A stretch of DNA of 33,418 bases from Streptomyces neyagawaensis. Lineage in GTDB: Bacteria; Actinomycetota; Actinomycetes; Streptomycetales; Streptomycetaceae. The notes below the pieces were generated by a model. That model made no database searches, was not told the origin of the DNA, and saw nothing but the letters and a program-made list of their open reading frames with translations. This document shows positions 15,936 to 23,062 of this stretch, piece by piece. The stretch is from positions 1 through 33,418 of the forward strand of contig NZ_JAMGBG010000178.1 in NCBI RefSeq assembly GCF_023516595.1, given 5' to 3'. A program made the translations under genes and the position numbers. Numbering within the stretch: position 1 is the stretch's first letter; every line of letters starts with the position of its first letter.

Positions 15936-17018
15936 TGGGGCGCCCCGCCACCCCAACCGCGGTCCCAGCCTCGTCGCGATGTCCGTCAGGATCTGGACAT
16001 AGTCCTCGTGTTCGAAGGTGAACGGCAGCGCGAACGCGACCTCGTCGACCTCGCGGAACGCGACCTGCGCGTGCAGACGCTCGGCGATCTCCTCGGCCGT
16101 CCCCACGAGGTCCGGCGCGAACAGCAGCCGCCCGGGCCCCTGCGGCGCCGCCGTCCGCGGCAGCCGCGCGGCCGCGTACGCCTCGTACCGGGCCCGCTGC
16201 TCCGCACTCGCGGAGTCCGTCGGAATCACCACCAGCCCCTGCGAGACCCGCGCCCGCTCCCCGTCGGGGTGATGCGCGCGGAACTGCCGGATGTGCGAGA
16301 GCTGGATCGCGGCGAAGTCCGCCGACCCCGCCCCGGCCTCCTCGTCCCCCGGCGCCCCCTCGTTCGGCGTCGCTTCCCCAGGCTCCGCCTGCACGACGCT
16401 GCTGGTGAGGAAGTTCATCCCGTTCTCCCCGGCCCAGCGGGCCGACCGCAGACTGCCGCCGCCGTACCACATACGGCTTCCGAGGCCGGGGGAGTGCGGC
16501 TGGACCCGGTCCGAGAAGACCTCGAACCCCTCGGTGCCGCTGAACTCCGTGGCCGCCTCCCCGCGCACGAAGCGGAGGAGCCGCCGGACCCGCTCGAAGC
16601 TGAAGTCCTCGGCGTCGGCGCTGTCGGGGTAGAGCGCCGACCTGACGGTGTCGTAGTGCATCGGCGGCCCCACGCTGACGCCGGGGTTGAGCCGGCCGCC
16701 GGACAGGATGTCGACCGTCGCCAGGTCCTCCGCGAGCCGCAGCGGGTTCTCCCAGCCCAACGGGATGACGGCGGTGCCCAGTTCGATACGGCTGGTGCGC
16801 TGTGAGGCCGCCGCGAGCACGGCGACGGGGGAGGAGATGCCGTACTGGAGGTGACGGTGGCGCAGCCAGGCGCTGTCGAAGCCGAGCCGTTCGCCCAGCT
16901 CGATGATCTCCAGGGTCGACTCGTGGCCCCGCCGGGGGTCCGCCTCGTCGAACAGCCCGATGGTCAGAAAGCCCAGCTTCCGCAACGGCCGCGAGCCAGG
17001 CGGCACGGTGTGGTCCAT
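15933..17018 (-). CDS. LLM-class (luciferase-like) flavin-dependent monooxygenase
   Basis: The 361-aa TIM-barrel flavoprotein is of the bacterial luciferase/alkanal monooxygenase type. The start has the strand L-G-F-L-T-I-G-L-F-D. Family signatures follow: I-I-E-L-G-E-R-L-G-F-D-S-A-W-L-R, then S-P-V-A-V-L-A-A-A-S-Q-R-T-S-R-I-E-L-G-T-A-V and L-A-E-D-L-A-T-V-D-I-L-S-G-G-R. Such enzymes use reduced FMN or F420; the cofactor and substrate cannot be told here. The ATG at 17018 is preceded by GGAGGA; the longer frame to 17240 is non-coding in composition. There is an acidic, low-complexity insertion (~residues 220-250: E-A-T-P-N-E-G-A-P-G-D-E-E-A-G). It is upstream of mutY on the same strand, with a repeat element between, so co-transcription is doubtful. 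Confidence 0.9.
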   Translation of the reverse strand: MDHTVPPGSRPLRKLGFLTIGLFDEADPRRGHESTLEIIELGERLGFDSAWLRHRHLQYGISSPVAVLAAASQRTSRIELGTAVIPLGWENPLRLAEDLATVDILSGGRLNPGVSVGPPMHYDTVRSALYPDSADAEDFSFERVRRLLRFVRGEAATEFSGTEGFEVFSDRVQPHSPGLGSRMWYGGGSLRSARWAGENGMNFLTSSVVQAEPGEATPNEGAPGDEEAGAGSADFAAIQLSHIRQFRAHHPDGERARVSQGLVVIPTDSASAEQRARYEAYAAARLPRTAAPQGPGRLLFAPDLVGTAEEIAERLHAQVAFREVDEVAFALPFTFEHEDYVQILTDIATRLGPRLGWRGAP

Positions 17019-17399
17019 GGTCGTCCTCCAGCTGGTCCGGGGTGGGGACGATTGTCGCAGGTGGGTGTCGCGTGGGGCGACGGCGCCGAGGGAGGGCCAG
17101 AGGTGCGAGGGGTGCGATCGTGAACGGGGGTGGGCGGGGGAGGTGCCGGCGGTCGGCTTGGGGGAGTCGTGCACCGGTCCGGTGAACATGTGCGGGGGGC
17201 CGGGGAGTTGACCTTTCGCCCACCTGATCGCCGCGATCACGGACGGTGTCCATTTGGTCTTGGTGGTTACTGAACGCGATCGGTAACTTCCCTGATCAGG
17301 GGGTGCGTCAGGCCTACCAGGATGATGATCTGGAAAAGTTGCGGTTCCGGGCGGCGGGTGGGGCCAGTCAGGTGCCTGATCTCTCGTACAGTTTGCGCC
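17019..17399. other. Divergent promoter region, non-coding
   Basis: This 381-nt gap lies between the LLM gene (minus) and the Ser/Gly-linker gene (plus). TACAGT at 17387-17392 is a -10-like element 7 nt before the GTG at 17400, where no Shine-Dalgarno exists, so that gene is probably leaderless. An inverted GTTAC/GTAAC pair lies at about 17267-17287. I see no ORF with coding character. Confidence 0.45.
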
Positions 17400-18236
17400 G
17401 TGGGATCTCTGCGCAATCCGGTCGGGCCGCTTCCCTCCACCATCTACTGGCGACGGAGGGCCGTCATGGCGGCCGTCCTCGGCGTGCTCGCCCTCCTGAT
17501 CGTATGGGTCGTCACCAGCGGTGGCGGCGACGGCAAGAACGGCGCGGGCGACTCCAACGGCAAGAACCCCGTGCCCTCCATCACCCCCGGGCCCTCCGGC
17601 TCCGGCCCGGCGATCAGCCAGGCGCCGGGCGGCCGTGACGAGACGGGCGACGAGTCCGGCTCCGGGGGCGACAGCTCCGGATCCGGCTCGGGGTCCGGCT
17701 CCAGTTCGGGCTCGGGCTCCGGGTCCGGTGGTGGCGACGGCGGTTCGAGCGCCGGCGCGGGCGGCTCGTCCGGCGGCACCGGGAGCAGTGGGGGGAGCAC
17801 CTCCGGTGAGCAGGTGCCGGCGGGGTCCAGCCTGCCCAACTGCACGTCCTCAGCCGTGAAATTGAGCATCCGCAGTGTGCGCAACGCCTACGCGCCCGGT
17901 GCGGACCCCACGTTCGAGCTCGTCGCCCGCAACTCCTCGGGCAGCGACTGCAAGCTCGACCTCGGCCCGGACCACACGATCGTGACGATCACGGCGACCG
18001 GGGCCGACGACGCGTTCTGGTCCTCCGACGACTGCCACGAGACCGCCGGCAGCCTGCTGTTCCGGGTTCCGGCCGGCGACCAGGTCACCTACACCGTCCA
18101 GTGGAACCGGGACCCCAGCGCCCCCAACTGCGCGACCCCGTCCGCCGGTTCGGCCAAGCCCGGCACGTACCTCATCGAGGCGAAGGCCCCCGGCCTGACC
18201 AAGGACCGGACGTCGTTCGTCCTGGAGAAGGACTGA
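17400..18236 (+). CDS. Membrane-anchored protein with Ser/Gly linker and beta-rich outer domain
   Basis: The GTG at 17400 gives 278 aa. A short cytoplasmic start (G-S-L-R-N-P-V-G-P-L-P-S, then W-R-R-R) precedes a single TM (A-A-V-L-G-V-L-A-L-L-I-V-W-V-V) at about 22-38. A ~110-residue linker is dominated by S-G-S-G and G-G repeats. The C-terminal ~125 aa form a beta-rich domain with four conserved-looking Cys (P-N-C-T-S, S-D-C-K-L, D-D-C-H-E, P-N-C-A-T), suggesting two disulphides outside the membrane. The start with positively charged residues before the TM gives an N-in/C-out topology. It is not an enzyme I recognise; a sensory or adhesive role is speculation. It converges on disA. Confidence 0.85.
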   Translation: MGSLRNPVGPLPSTIYWRRRAVMAAVLGVLALLIVWVVTSGGGDGKNGAGDSNGKNPVPSITPGPSGSGPAISQAPGGRDETGDESGSGGDSSGSGSGSGSSSGSGSGSGGGDGGSSAGAGGSSGGTGSSGGSTSGEQVPAGSSLPNCTSSAVKLSIRSVRNAYAPGADPTFELVARNSSGSDCKLDLGPDHTIVTITATGADDAFWSSDDCHETAGSLLFRVPAGDQVTYTVQWNRDPSAPNCATPSAGSAKPGTYLIEAKAPGLTKDRTSFVLEKD

Positions 18237-18282
18237 CCCTCCGGGGCGGGGCGCGCTTGGCCGCGATCGGCCAGGGGCGCGG

Positions 18283-18370
18283 GGCGGTTGGTTCGGCTGC
18301 CGCCGGGGTCAGCGGTTGGTTCGGCTGACCGTCGGAGGCCAGCGGTTGGTTCGGCTGACCGTCGGAGGCT
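18283..18370. repeat. Tandem 30-bp repeat (about 2.9 units) ending in the disA stop
   Basis: Units 18311-18340 and 18341-18370 are almost identical (AGCGGTTGGTTCGGCTGACC, then GTCGGAGGC). A diverged partial unit precedes at 18283-18310. The last two bases of the second unit belong to the disA stop codon (18369-18371 on minus). A GGGGCGCGGGG word of the REP-like family adjoins at 18274-18284, and a small GGCC-type hairpin lies at 18256-18275. Confidence 0.85.
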
Positions 18371-19493
18371 AGACGTAGCGCTCCAGGATCGAGGACTCCG
18401 CCAGGCGTGACAGGCCCTCGCGGACGCTGCGGGCGCGGGCCTCGCCGACGCCGTCGACCGTCTGGAGGTCGTCGACGCTCGCGGCGAGCAGCTTCTGCAG
18501 GCCGCCGAAGTGCTCCACCAGGCGGTCGATGATGGCGCCGGGCAGACGGGGGACCTTCGCCAGGAGGCGGAAGCCGCGCGGGGAGACCGCCGAGTCCATG
18601 CCCTCGGGGGAGCCGGTGTAGCCCAGGGCCCGTGCCACCGTGGGCAGTTCGAGGAGCTCCGCGTGGGACAGGGCGTCCAGCTCGGACAGCGCCTCGTCGA
18701 CCGTACGGGAACGTTTGGCCGTGGGCTCGGGGACGTAGTCCCGGACCACCAGCTCCCGCTCCGGCTCCACACCCGCGATGAGCTCGTCCAGCTGGAGGGC
18801 CAGAAGACGGCCGTCCGTACCCAGTTCGACGACGTACTCGGCGATCTCGGTGGCGATGCGCCGGACCATCTCCAGACGCTGGGCCACCGCGGAGACGTCC
18901 CGGACCGTCACCAGGTCCTCGATCTCCAGCGCTGACAACGTTCCCGCGACCTCGTCCAGGCGGAGCTTGTACCGCTCCAGCGTCGCGAGGGCCTGGTTGG
19001 CGCGGGAGAGGATCGCCGCCGAGTCCTCCAGGACACGGCGCTGCCCGTCGACGTACAGCGCGATCAGACGCATCGACTGGGAGACGGAGACCACCGGGTA
19101 CCCGACCTGTTTGCTCACGCGGTCCGCGGTGCGGTGCCGGGTACCGGTCTCCTCCGTCGGGATCGTCGGGTCCGGGACCAGTTGGACACCCGCCCGCAGG
19201 ATCTTCGACAGGTCCGACGAGAGGACGATGCCGCCGTCCAGCTTGCACAGCTCACGCAGCCGCGTGGCCGTGAACTCGACATCCAGGACGAAACCACCGG
19301 TGCACATCGGCTCGACGGTCTTGTCGAAGCCGAGCACGATGAGTCCGCCGGTGTTGCCGCGGAGAATCCGCTCAAGCCCGTCGCGCAGGGCCGTGCCCGG
19401 GGCCACGGCGCTCAGTGAGGCGCGCATCAGGCCATCGGCACCGGAGCTCCCACCGGACTTTCCGGGAGCTGCTGCCCGGTCGTTGGCTGCCAC
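18369..19493 (-). CDS. disA: DisA, diadenylate cyclase (c-di-AMP synthase) and DNA scanning protein
   Basis: DisA (374 aa) condenses two ATP into c-di-AMP and scans DNA for branched lesions. The DAC domain (~25-160) has the first active-site motif D86-G-G (family D-G-A) and the second R119-H-R-T. The central helical spine (A-I-L-S-R-A-N-Q-A-L-A-T-L-E-R-Y-K) and the C-terminal helix-hairpin-helix DNA-binding region (L-P-T-V-A-R-A-L-G-Y-T; V-D-G-V-G-E-A-R-A-R-S-V) complete the octamer-forming architecture. The GTG at 19493 follows GGAGGAG. It lies 81 nt after radA on the same strand, a pairing seen in other actinobacteria and firmicutes, where RadA modulates DisA. c-di-AMP controls osmotic balance and growth in streptomycetes. 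Confidence 0.97.
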   Translation of the reverse strand: MAANDRAAAPGKSGGSSGADGLMRASLSAVAPGTALRDGLERILRGNTGGLIVLGFDKTVEPMCTGGFVLDVEFTATRLRELCKLDGGIVLSSDLSKILRAGVQLVPDPTIPTEETGTRHRTADRVSKQVGYPVVSVSQSMRLIALYVDGQRRVLEDSAAILSRANQALATLERYKLRLDEVAGTLSALEIEDLVTVRDVSAVAQRLEMVRRIATEIAEYVVELGTDGRLLALQLDELIAGVEPERELVVRDYVPEPTAKRSRTVDEALSELDALSHAELLELPTVARALGYTGSPEGMDSAVSPRGFRLLAKVPRLPGAIIDRLVEHFGGLQKLLAASVDDLQTVDGVGEARARSVREGLSRLAESSILERYV

Positions 19494-19574
19494 TGCACTC
19501 CTCCGGTCGCAGGTTCTGGGGCGCTCCCGTTTCGCACACGTGGTTCGTACGGACGGGCGAGACCTGGGCAAAGT

Positions 19575-20984
19575 CTACCGGCGGTCCTCGTCGTCCCGTG
19601 GGGCGTCTCGACGACGGGATCGGGGCAGTACCCGCAGCGCGTCCCCCATGTCCGCCACTTCCAGCACCTTCATACCGGGAGGAACCTTGCCTGGATCGGA
19701 CGGAACGAGCGCGTGCGTGAAGCCGAGGCGGTGCGCCTCCGCGAGGCGGCGCTGCACACCGGTGACCCTTCTGACCTCGCCGGCGAGGCCCACTTCGCCG
19801 ATCGCCACGAGATTCTTGGGCAGCGGGGTGTCACTCGCCGCGGACGCCAGGGCGAGCGCGATCGCCAGGTCCGCGGCGGGCTCGGACAGCTTCACGCCGC
19901 CCACCGTCGCGGAGTAGATGTCCCTTTTGCCCAGGGCGGCGATCCGGCCGCGCTGCTCCAGAACCGCCAGAACCATCGAGACGCGCGAGGTCTCCAGGCC
20001 GGACGTGGTGCGGCGGGGGGAGGGCAGCTGGGAGTCGACTGTGAGCGACTGCACTTCGGCGACGAGCGGGCGGCGGCCCTCCAGGGTGACGGTGAGGCAG
20101 GTGCCGGGCACCGGCTCGTCGCGGCGGGTGAGGAAGAGGCCGCTGGGGTCGGCGAGGCCGGTGATGCCCTCGTCGTGCAGCTCGAAGCAGCCGACCTCGT
20201 CCGTGGCGCCGTAGCGGTTCTTGACACCGCGTACGAGGCGGAGGCGGGCATGGCGGTCGCCCTCGAAATGCAGCACGACGTCGACCAGGTGCTCCAGGAG
20301 GCGGGGGCCCGCGATCGCGCCGTCCTTGGTGACGTGGCCCACGAGCAGGGTCGCCATGCCGCGTTCCTTCGAGGCGCGGATCAGCGCGCCCGCGACCTCG
20401 CGGACCTGGGCCATGCCGCCGGGCGCCCCGTCGATCTCGGGAGAGGCGACCGTCTGGACCGAGTCGAGGATGAGCAGGCCGGGCTTGACGGCGTCCAAGT
20501 GGCCGAGGACGGCGGCCAGGTCGGTCTCGGCGGCGAGGTAGAGATGGTCGTGGAGGGCGTCGATACGGTCGGCCCTCAGGCGGACCTGGCTCGCGGACTC
20601 CTCACCGGTGACGTAGAGCGTGGGGTGCTCGGCGCTGGCCGACTTCGCCGCCACGTCGAGGAGGAGGGTGGACTTGCCCACACCGGGCTCGCCGGCGACG
20701 AGGACGACCGCGCCGGGGACGAGGCCGCCGCCGAGGACGCGGTCCAGCTCGGGGACGCCGGTGGGGCGGGCGGTGGCCTGGCGGCCGTCCACCTGGCCGA
20801 TGGGGACGGCGGAGGTCGTGACCCGGCCGGGGGCGGTGGTGCGGACGGCGGGGGTGCCGTACTCCTCGACCGTGCCCCAGGCCTGGCACTCGGGGCAGCG
20901 GCCCAGCCACTTCGCCGTCTGCCAGCCGCATTCCGTGCAGCGGTAGGAGGGGCGATCCTTCGTGGACTTGGTACGGGCAGCCAT
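19575..20984 (-). CDS. radA: RadA/Sms, recombination-associated ATPase
   Basis: RadA (469 aa) drives branch migration and processing of recombination intermediates. A zinc finger (C16-x2-C19-x10-C30-x2-C33) is followed by a RecA-like ATPase with Walker A G-E-P-G-V-G-K-S-T and Walker B L-L-I-L-D-S-V-Q. The RadA-specific K-N-R-Y-G (K-N-R-F-G in most) comes next, then a C-terminal Lon-protease-like domain (S-A-A-S-D-T-P-L-P-K-N-L-V-A-I-G-E-V-G-L-A-G-E-V). The ATG at 20984 gives the canonical N-terminus; the upstream frame is G-rich spacer. There is no Shine-Dalgarno; TACGGT on the minus strand (20996-20991) six bases upstream suggests a leaderless mRNA. It likely forms an operon with disA. Confidence 0.96.
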   Translation of the reverse strand: MAARTKSTKDRPSYRCTECGWQTAKWLGRCPECQAWGTVEEYGTPAVRTTAPGRVTTSAVPIGQVDGRQATARPTGVPELDRVLGGGLVPGAVVLVAGEPGVGKSTLLLDVAAKSASAEHPTLYVTGEESASQVRLRADRIDALHDHLYLAAETDLAAVLGHLDAVKPGLLILDSVQTVASPEIDGAPGGMAQVREVAGALIRASKERGMATLLVGHVTKDGAIAGPRLLEHLVDVVLHFEGDRHARLRLVRGVKNRYGATDEVGCFELHDEGITGLADPSGLFLTRRDEPVPGTCLTVTLEGRRPLVAEVQSLTVDSQLPSPRRTTSGLETSRVSMVLAVLEQRGRIAALGKRDIYSATVGGVKLSEPAADLAIALALASAASDTPLPKNLVAIGEVGLAGEVRRVTGVQRRLAEAHRLGFTHALVPSDPGKVPPGMKVLEVADMGDALRVLPRSRRRDAPRDDEDRR

Positions 20985-20990
20985 GCACGA

Positions 20991-20996
20991 ACCGTA
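20991..20996 (-). promoter_or_regulatory. -10 element of a leaderless radA promoter
   Basis: Minus-strand TACGGT lies 6 nt before the radA ATG and there is no ribosome-binding site. A -35 is not evident; GTTGTC is present but too close. Confidence 0.4.
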
Positions 20997-21014
20997 GCGG
21001 AGGGCACTGACAAC

Positions 21015-21070
21015 GGGGCGGGGGCCTGGGGGCCGGGGGCCGGGGGCCGGGGGCGGGGGTGGGCCGGGGG
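21015..21070. repeat. G-rich low-complexity tract (GGGGGCC-type repeats)
   Basis: The + strand carries six or more runs of four to five G separated by one to three bases, in part a repeated GGGGGCC heptamer. This is a strong G-quadruplex candidate. It lies 30-90 nt upstream of the radA start, on the strand opposite to the radA mRNA sense strand. Confidence 0.75.
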
Positions 21071-21094
21071 CGCGTGCGGTTCGTTGGGGGGGGC

Positions 21095-21207
21095 GGGGCC
21101 GTGCCGGTGTGTCAGCCCGTCGCATGGTGCCCTACTGCTCGGGGGTTCGTGGGGAGCTGTTCTCTGTGCTTCTCTACGCGACGGGCTTGACACACCGGCA
21201 CGGCCCC
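21095..21207. repeat. 113-bp inverted-repeat element with 29/30-bp arms
   Basis: The left arm, 21095-21123, and the right arm, 21178-21207, are perfect inverted repeats apart from one extra A in the right arm. The outer ends are GGGGCC/GGCCCC and the inner ends GTCGC/GCGAC. The central 54 nt (21124-21177) are unrelated and pyrimidine-rich toward the right. No obvious target-site duplication flanks it. It can fold into a very stable hairpin or cruciform, and resembles a MITE-sized element. Confidence 0.85.
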
Positions 21208-21410
21208 TTCCGTCCGTGGGCGGCCGACCCGCCATGGGGGCATTGGCTGCTCCCGCAGGTTCGGGGCCCTTCCGTCGTGGGCGGCCCGCCCGCCATGGGG
21301 GCATTGGCTGCTCCCGCAGGTTCGGGGCCCTTCCGTCGTGGGCGGCCCGCCCGATGTGGGGGCATTGGCTGCTCCCGCAGGTTCGGGTTCGGTCGTGGGG
21401 GCATCGGCTA
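21202..21410. repeat. Tandem array, 61-bp unit, two full copies plus flanking partials
   Basis: The word CATTGGCTGCTCCCGCAGGT begins at 21241, 21302 and 21363, exactly 61 bp apart. The first two full units are nearly identical and include CCTTCCGTCGTGGGCGGCCC. A partial unit precedes (21202-21240), and the last is truncated and diverged (from 21363). The array ends about 30 nt beyond the stop of the alpha/beta-hydrolase gene and abuts the 113-bp inverted repeat. Confidence 0.9.
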
Positions 21411-21439
21411 CGGATGGAGGTGCCTGCGTAAGGGGTGGG

Positions 21440-22819
21440 CTACAGGGGGCGGCCGATTGTCAGGGGGGCCGGGTGGTGGGGGGTGTAGGCCGCGCCGTCC
21501 AGGTTGAGGGACTGGGCGGCTGTCTGGAGGGCGGCCGCGGTGGCCGTTGCGCCCCAGTGGCCCTTGTCCAGGCGGGACTCGACCGCGTGGAGGGCGGCCA
21601 CCGTCTCGGCGGTGGTGAAGTTGCAGTGGCCCTGGCGTTCCACGTACGCCTGGCGGTGGAGCGCGGCGTCCCCGGAGGCGCGGATCCGTGCGGCGAAGCG
21701 GGACTGCTGCTCGGTGGGGACGAGGTCGTCGGCCGTGGTGTGGATGTTGAGGAGGGGTACGGCGAGGCCCTGGCCGGCGGAGGACGTGCGTCGGCCGGCG
21801 GTCACGGCGGCCGGGTCCGCGGCGATGTCGGCGTGGGCGGTCAGGTTCCGCAGGTCGGCCCGCAGATCGAGGCCGGCCTTCCGGTAGAGCGCCTTGACCA
21901 GGGGCGCGTGCTGGGAGGTCGCCAGCACGCGCGCGTAGTCGATGCCCTGGTTGCCGGAGTTGTTGCCGCCGAGGGCCTTCTCGACGTGGTAGCGGGACGG
22001 CACGACCCGGTTGAGGACGCCCTGGAGCAGCCATGAGGCCTGCTGGGCCTGCTGCTCGGCATGGTCGCCGGCGGCGGGGCGGTTCCTGCCGTAGGTCCAG
22101 GTCGGCAGGTTCAGGTAGGCCGCGGCGAGGGCGACACGGGCGCGGCCCTCGGGGGTCTTCTGGGCGGCGGCGACGGCGTCGGTCAGCAGGCGGCCGCTGA
22201 CGGCGCCCTCGGCCTCGGAGGCGAAGCCCACCAGTTTCACCGGGGTGCCGGGCAGTAGCAGGCGGGCGATCGTGTACTCGGCGTCCAACTGGTAGGCGTG
22301 CAGGTCGTTCGCGCCGGCCACGAGCCCGCACAGACCCAGGGCGCCGTCGATGCCGCCGGCGCCGGAACGGGCGAGACGGGCGTTGACCAGGCCGCCCATG
22401 GACAGGCCGACGGAGAGGGTGCGGTCGGGTTCGCCGATCCTCTCGGTGACCGCCCTGATCGTCGCGACCTGGTCGCGCTCCGCGCTCTCCAGGGCCCAGA
22501 GGGTCTCGCTGGTGTCGAAGGAGGAGCCGGTGAGGGCGTAGCCCTCTTCGAGGAGGCGCAGGCGTACGGCCTCGCGGGGGGCGTTCTGGGGCGTCGTGAC
22601 GCCGAAGCCGTGGCTGAAGACGATCAGCGTGCCGTTCCAGTCCTCCGGCACGTCGGCTATCCAGGTGGCGCCGTCGGGAAGGGTGCCGGAGAGGCGCTCG
22701 ACGGGACCGGCGGCCGCCCGGGGAACGGCGGTCGAGACGGAGGCGCTGGTCGCGGAGAGGGCGACGACCGCGGCGAGGGCGGTGAGGGTGCGGGTGGAGC
22801 GGCGACTGCGTACGGCCAT
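21440..22819 (-). CDS. Secreted alpha/beta-hydrolase
   Basis: The protein is 459 aa. The signal peptide (residues 1-~38) has R-S-R-R-S-T-R, an Ala/Leu/Val core and A-V-P-R-A-A-A-G near the cut. The mature enzyme has the oxyanion region V-F-S-H-G-F-G (~68-73), nucleophile elbow G-L-S140-M-G-G, an acid in T-T-A-D-D-L-V-P and the histidine in Q-G-H-C-N-F, i.e. a full Ser-Asp-His triad. The large helical insert between strands 6 and 7 (~200-330) resembles a lid. Peptidase versus esterase activity cannot be decided. The ATG at 22819 follows AGGAG at 12-nt spacing; the upstream frame to 22939 lacks coding character. It is the last gene before the repeat-rich spacer and has no recognised operon partner. 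Confidence 0.88.
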   Translation of the reverse strand: MAVRSRRSTRTLTALAAVVALSATSASVSTAVPRAAAGPVERLSGTLPDGATWIADVPEDWNGTLIVFSHGFGVTTPQNAPREAVRLRLLEEGYALTGSSFDTSETLWALESAERDQVATIRAVTERIGEPDRTLSVGLSMGGLVNARLARSGAGGIDGALGLCGLVAGANDLHAYQLDAEYTIARLLLPGTPVKLVGFASEAEGAVSGRLLTDAVAAAQKTPEGRARVALAAAYLNLPTWTYGRNRPAAGDHAEQQAQQASWLLQGVLNRVVPSRYHVEKALGGNNSGNQGIDYARVLATSQHAPLVKALYRKAGLDLRADLRNLTAHADIAADPAAVTAGRRTSSAGQGLAVPLLNIHTTADDLVPTEQQSRFAARIRASGDAALHRQAYVERQGHCNFTTAETVAALHAVESRLDKGHWGATATAAALQTAAQSLNLDGAAYTPHHPAPLTIGRPL

Positions 22820-23050
22820 GAGAGGTAGGGCTCCTGTCGACGCGAAGGGGGACGGGGGCGTTGCACGCTCGTACTCGGGGGTAGCTCGAACCCGAGGGGA
22901 ATGTAGGGCTGATTTCTTGTGACGGTCAATGAAGTGCACAGCAATCAGCCAGCGCGCGGAACCCCGCGTTCCTGTCCCCTTATGAGGGATCGTTTCACCC
23001 GTACGGAGTAAAAGTGCTCAAGAGGTGAGAACGAGCTGCTTCCGGGCGCC

Positions 23051-23056
23051 TACCGT
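23051..23056 (+). promoter_or_regulatory. -10 element of a leaderless promoter
   Basis: TACCGT ends 6 nt before the ATG at 23063, and there is no Shine-Dalgarno. The remaining spacer back to the divergent hydrolase start (22820-23050) is comparatively AT-rich around 22895-22960 but shows no ORF or recognised site. Confidence 0.45.
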
Positions 23057-23062
23057 CCACGG

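Noticed and set aside
14791..17253. 820-aa frame fusing MutY to upstream sequence
   Set aside because: The upstream part is antiphase to the LLM gene and lacks motifs; MutY has its own ATG and GGAGG at 15714.
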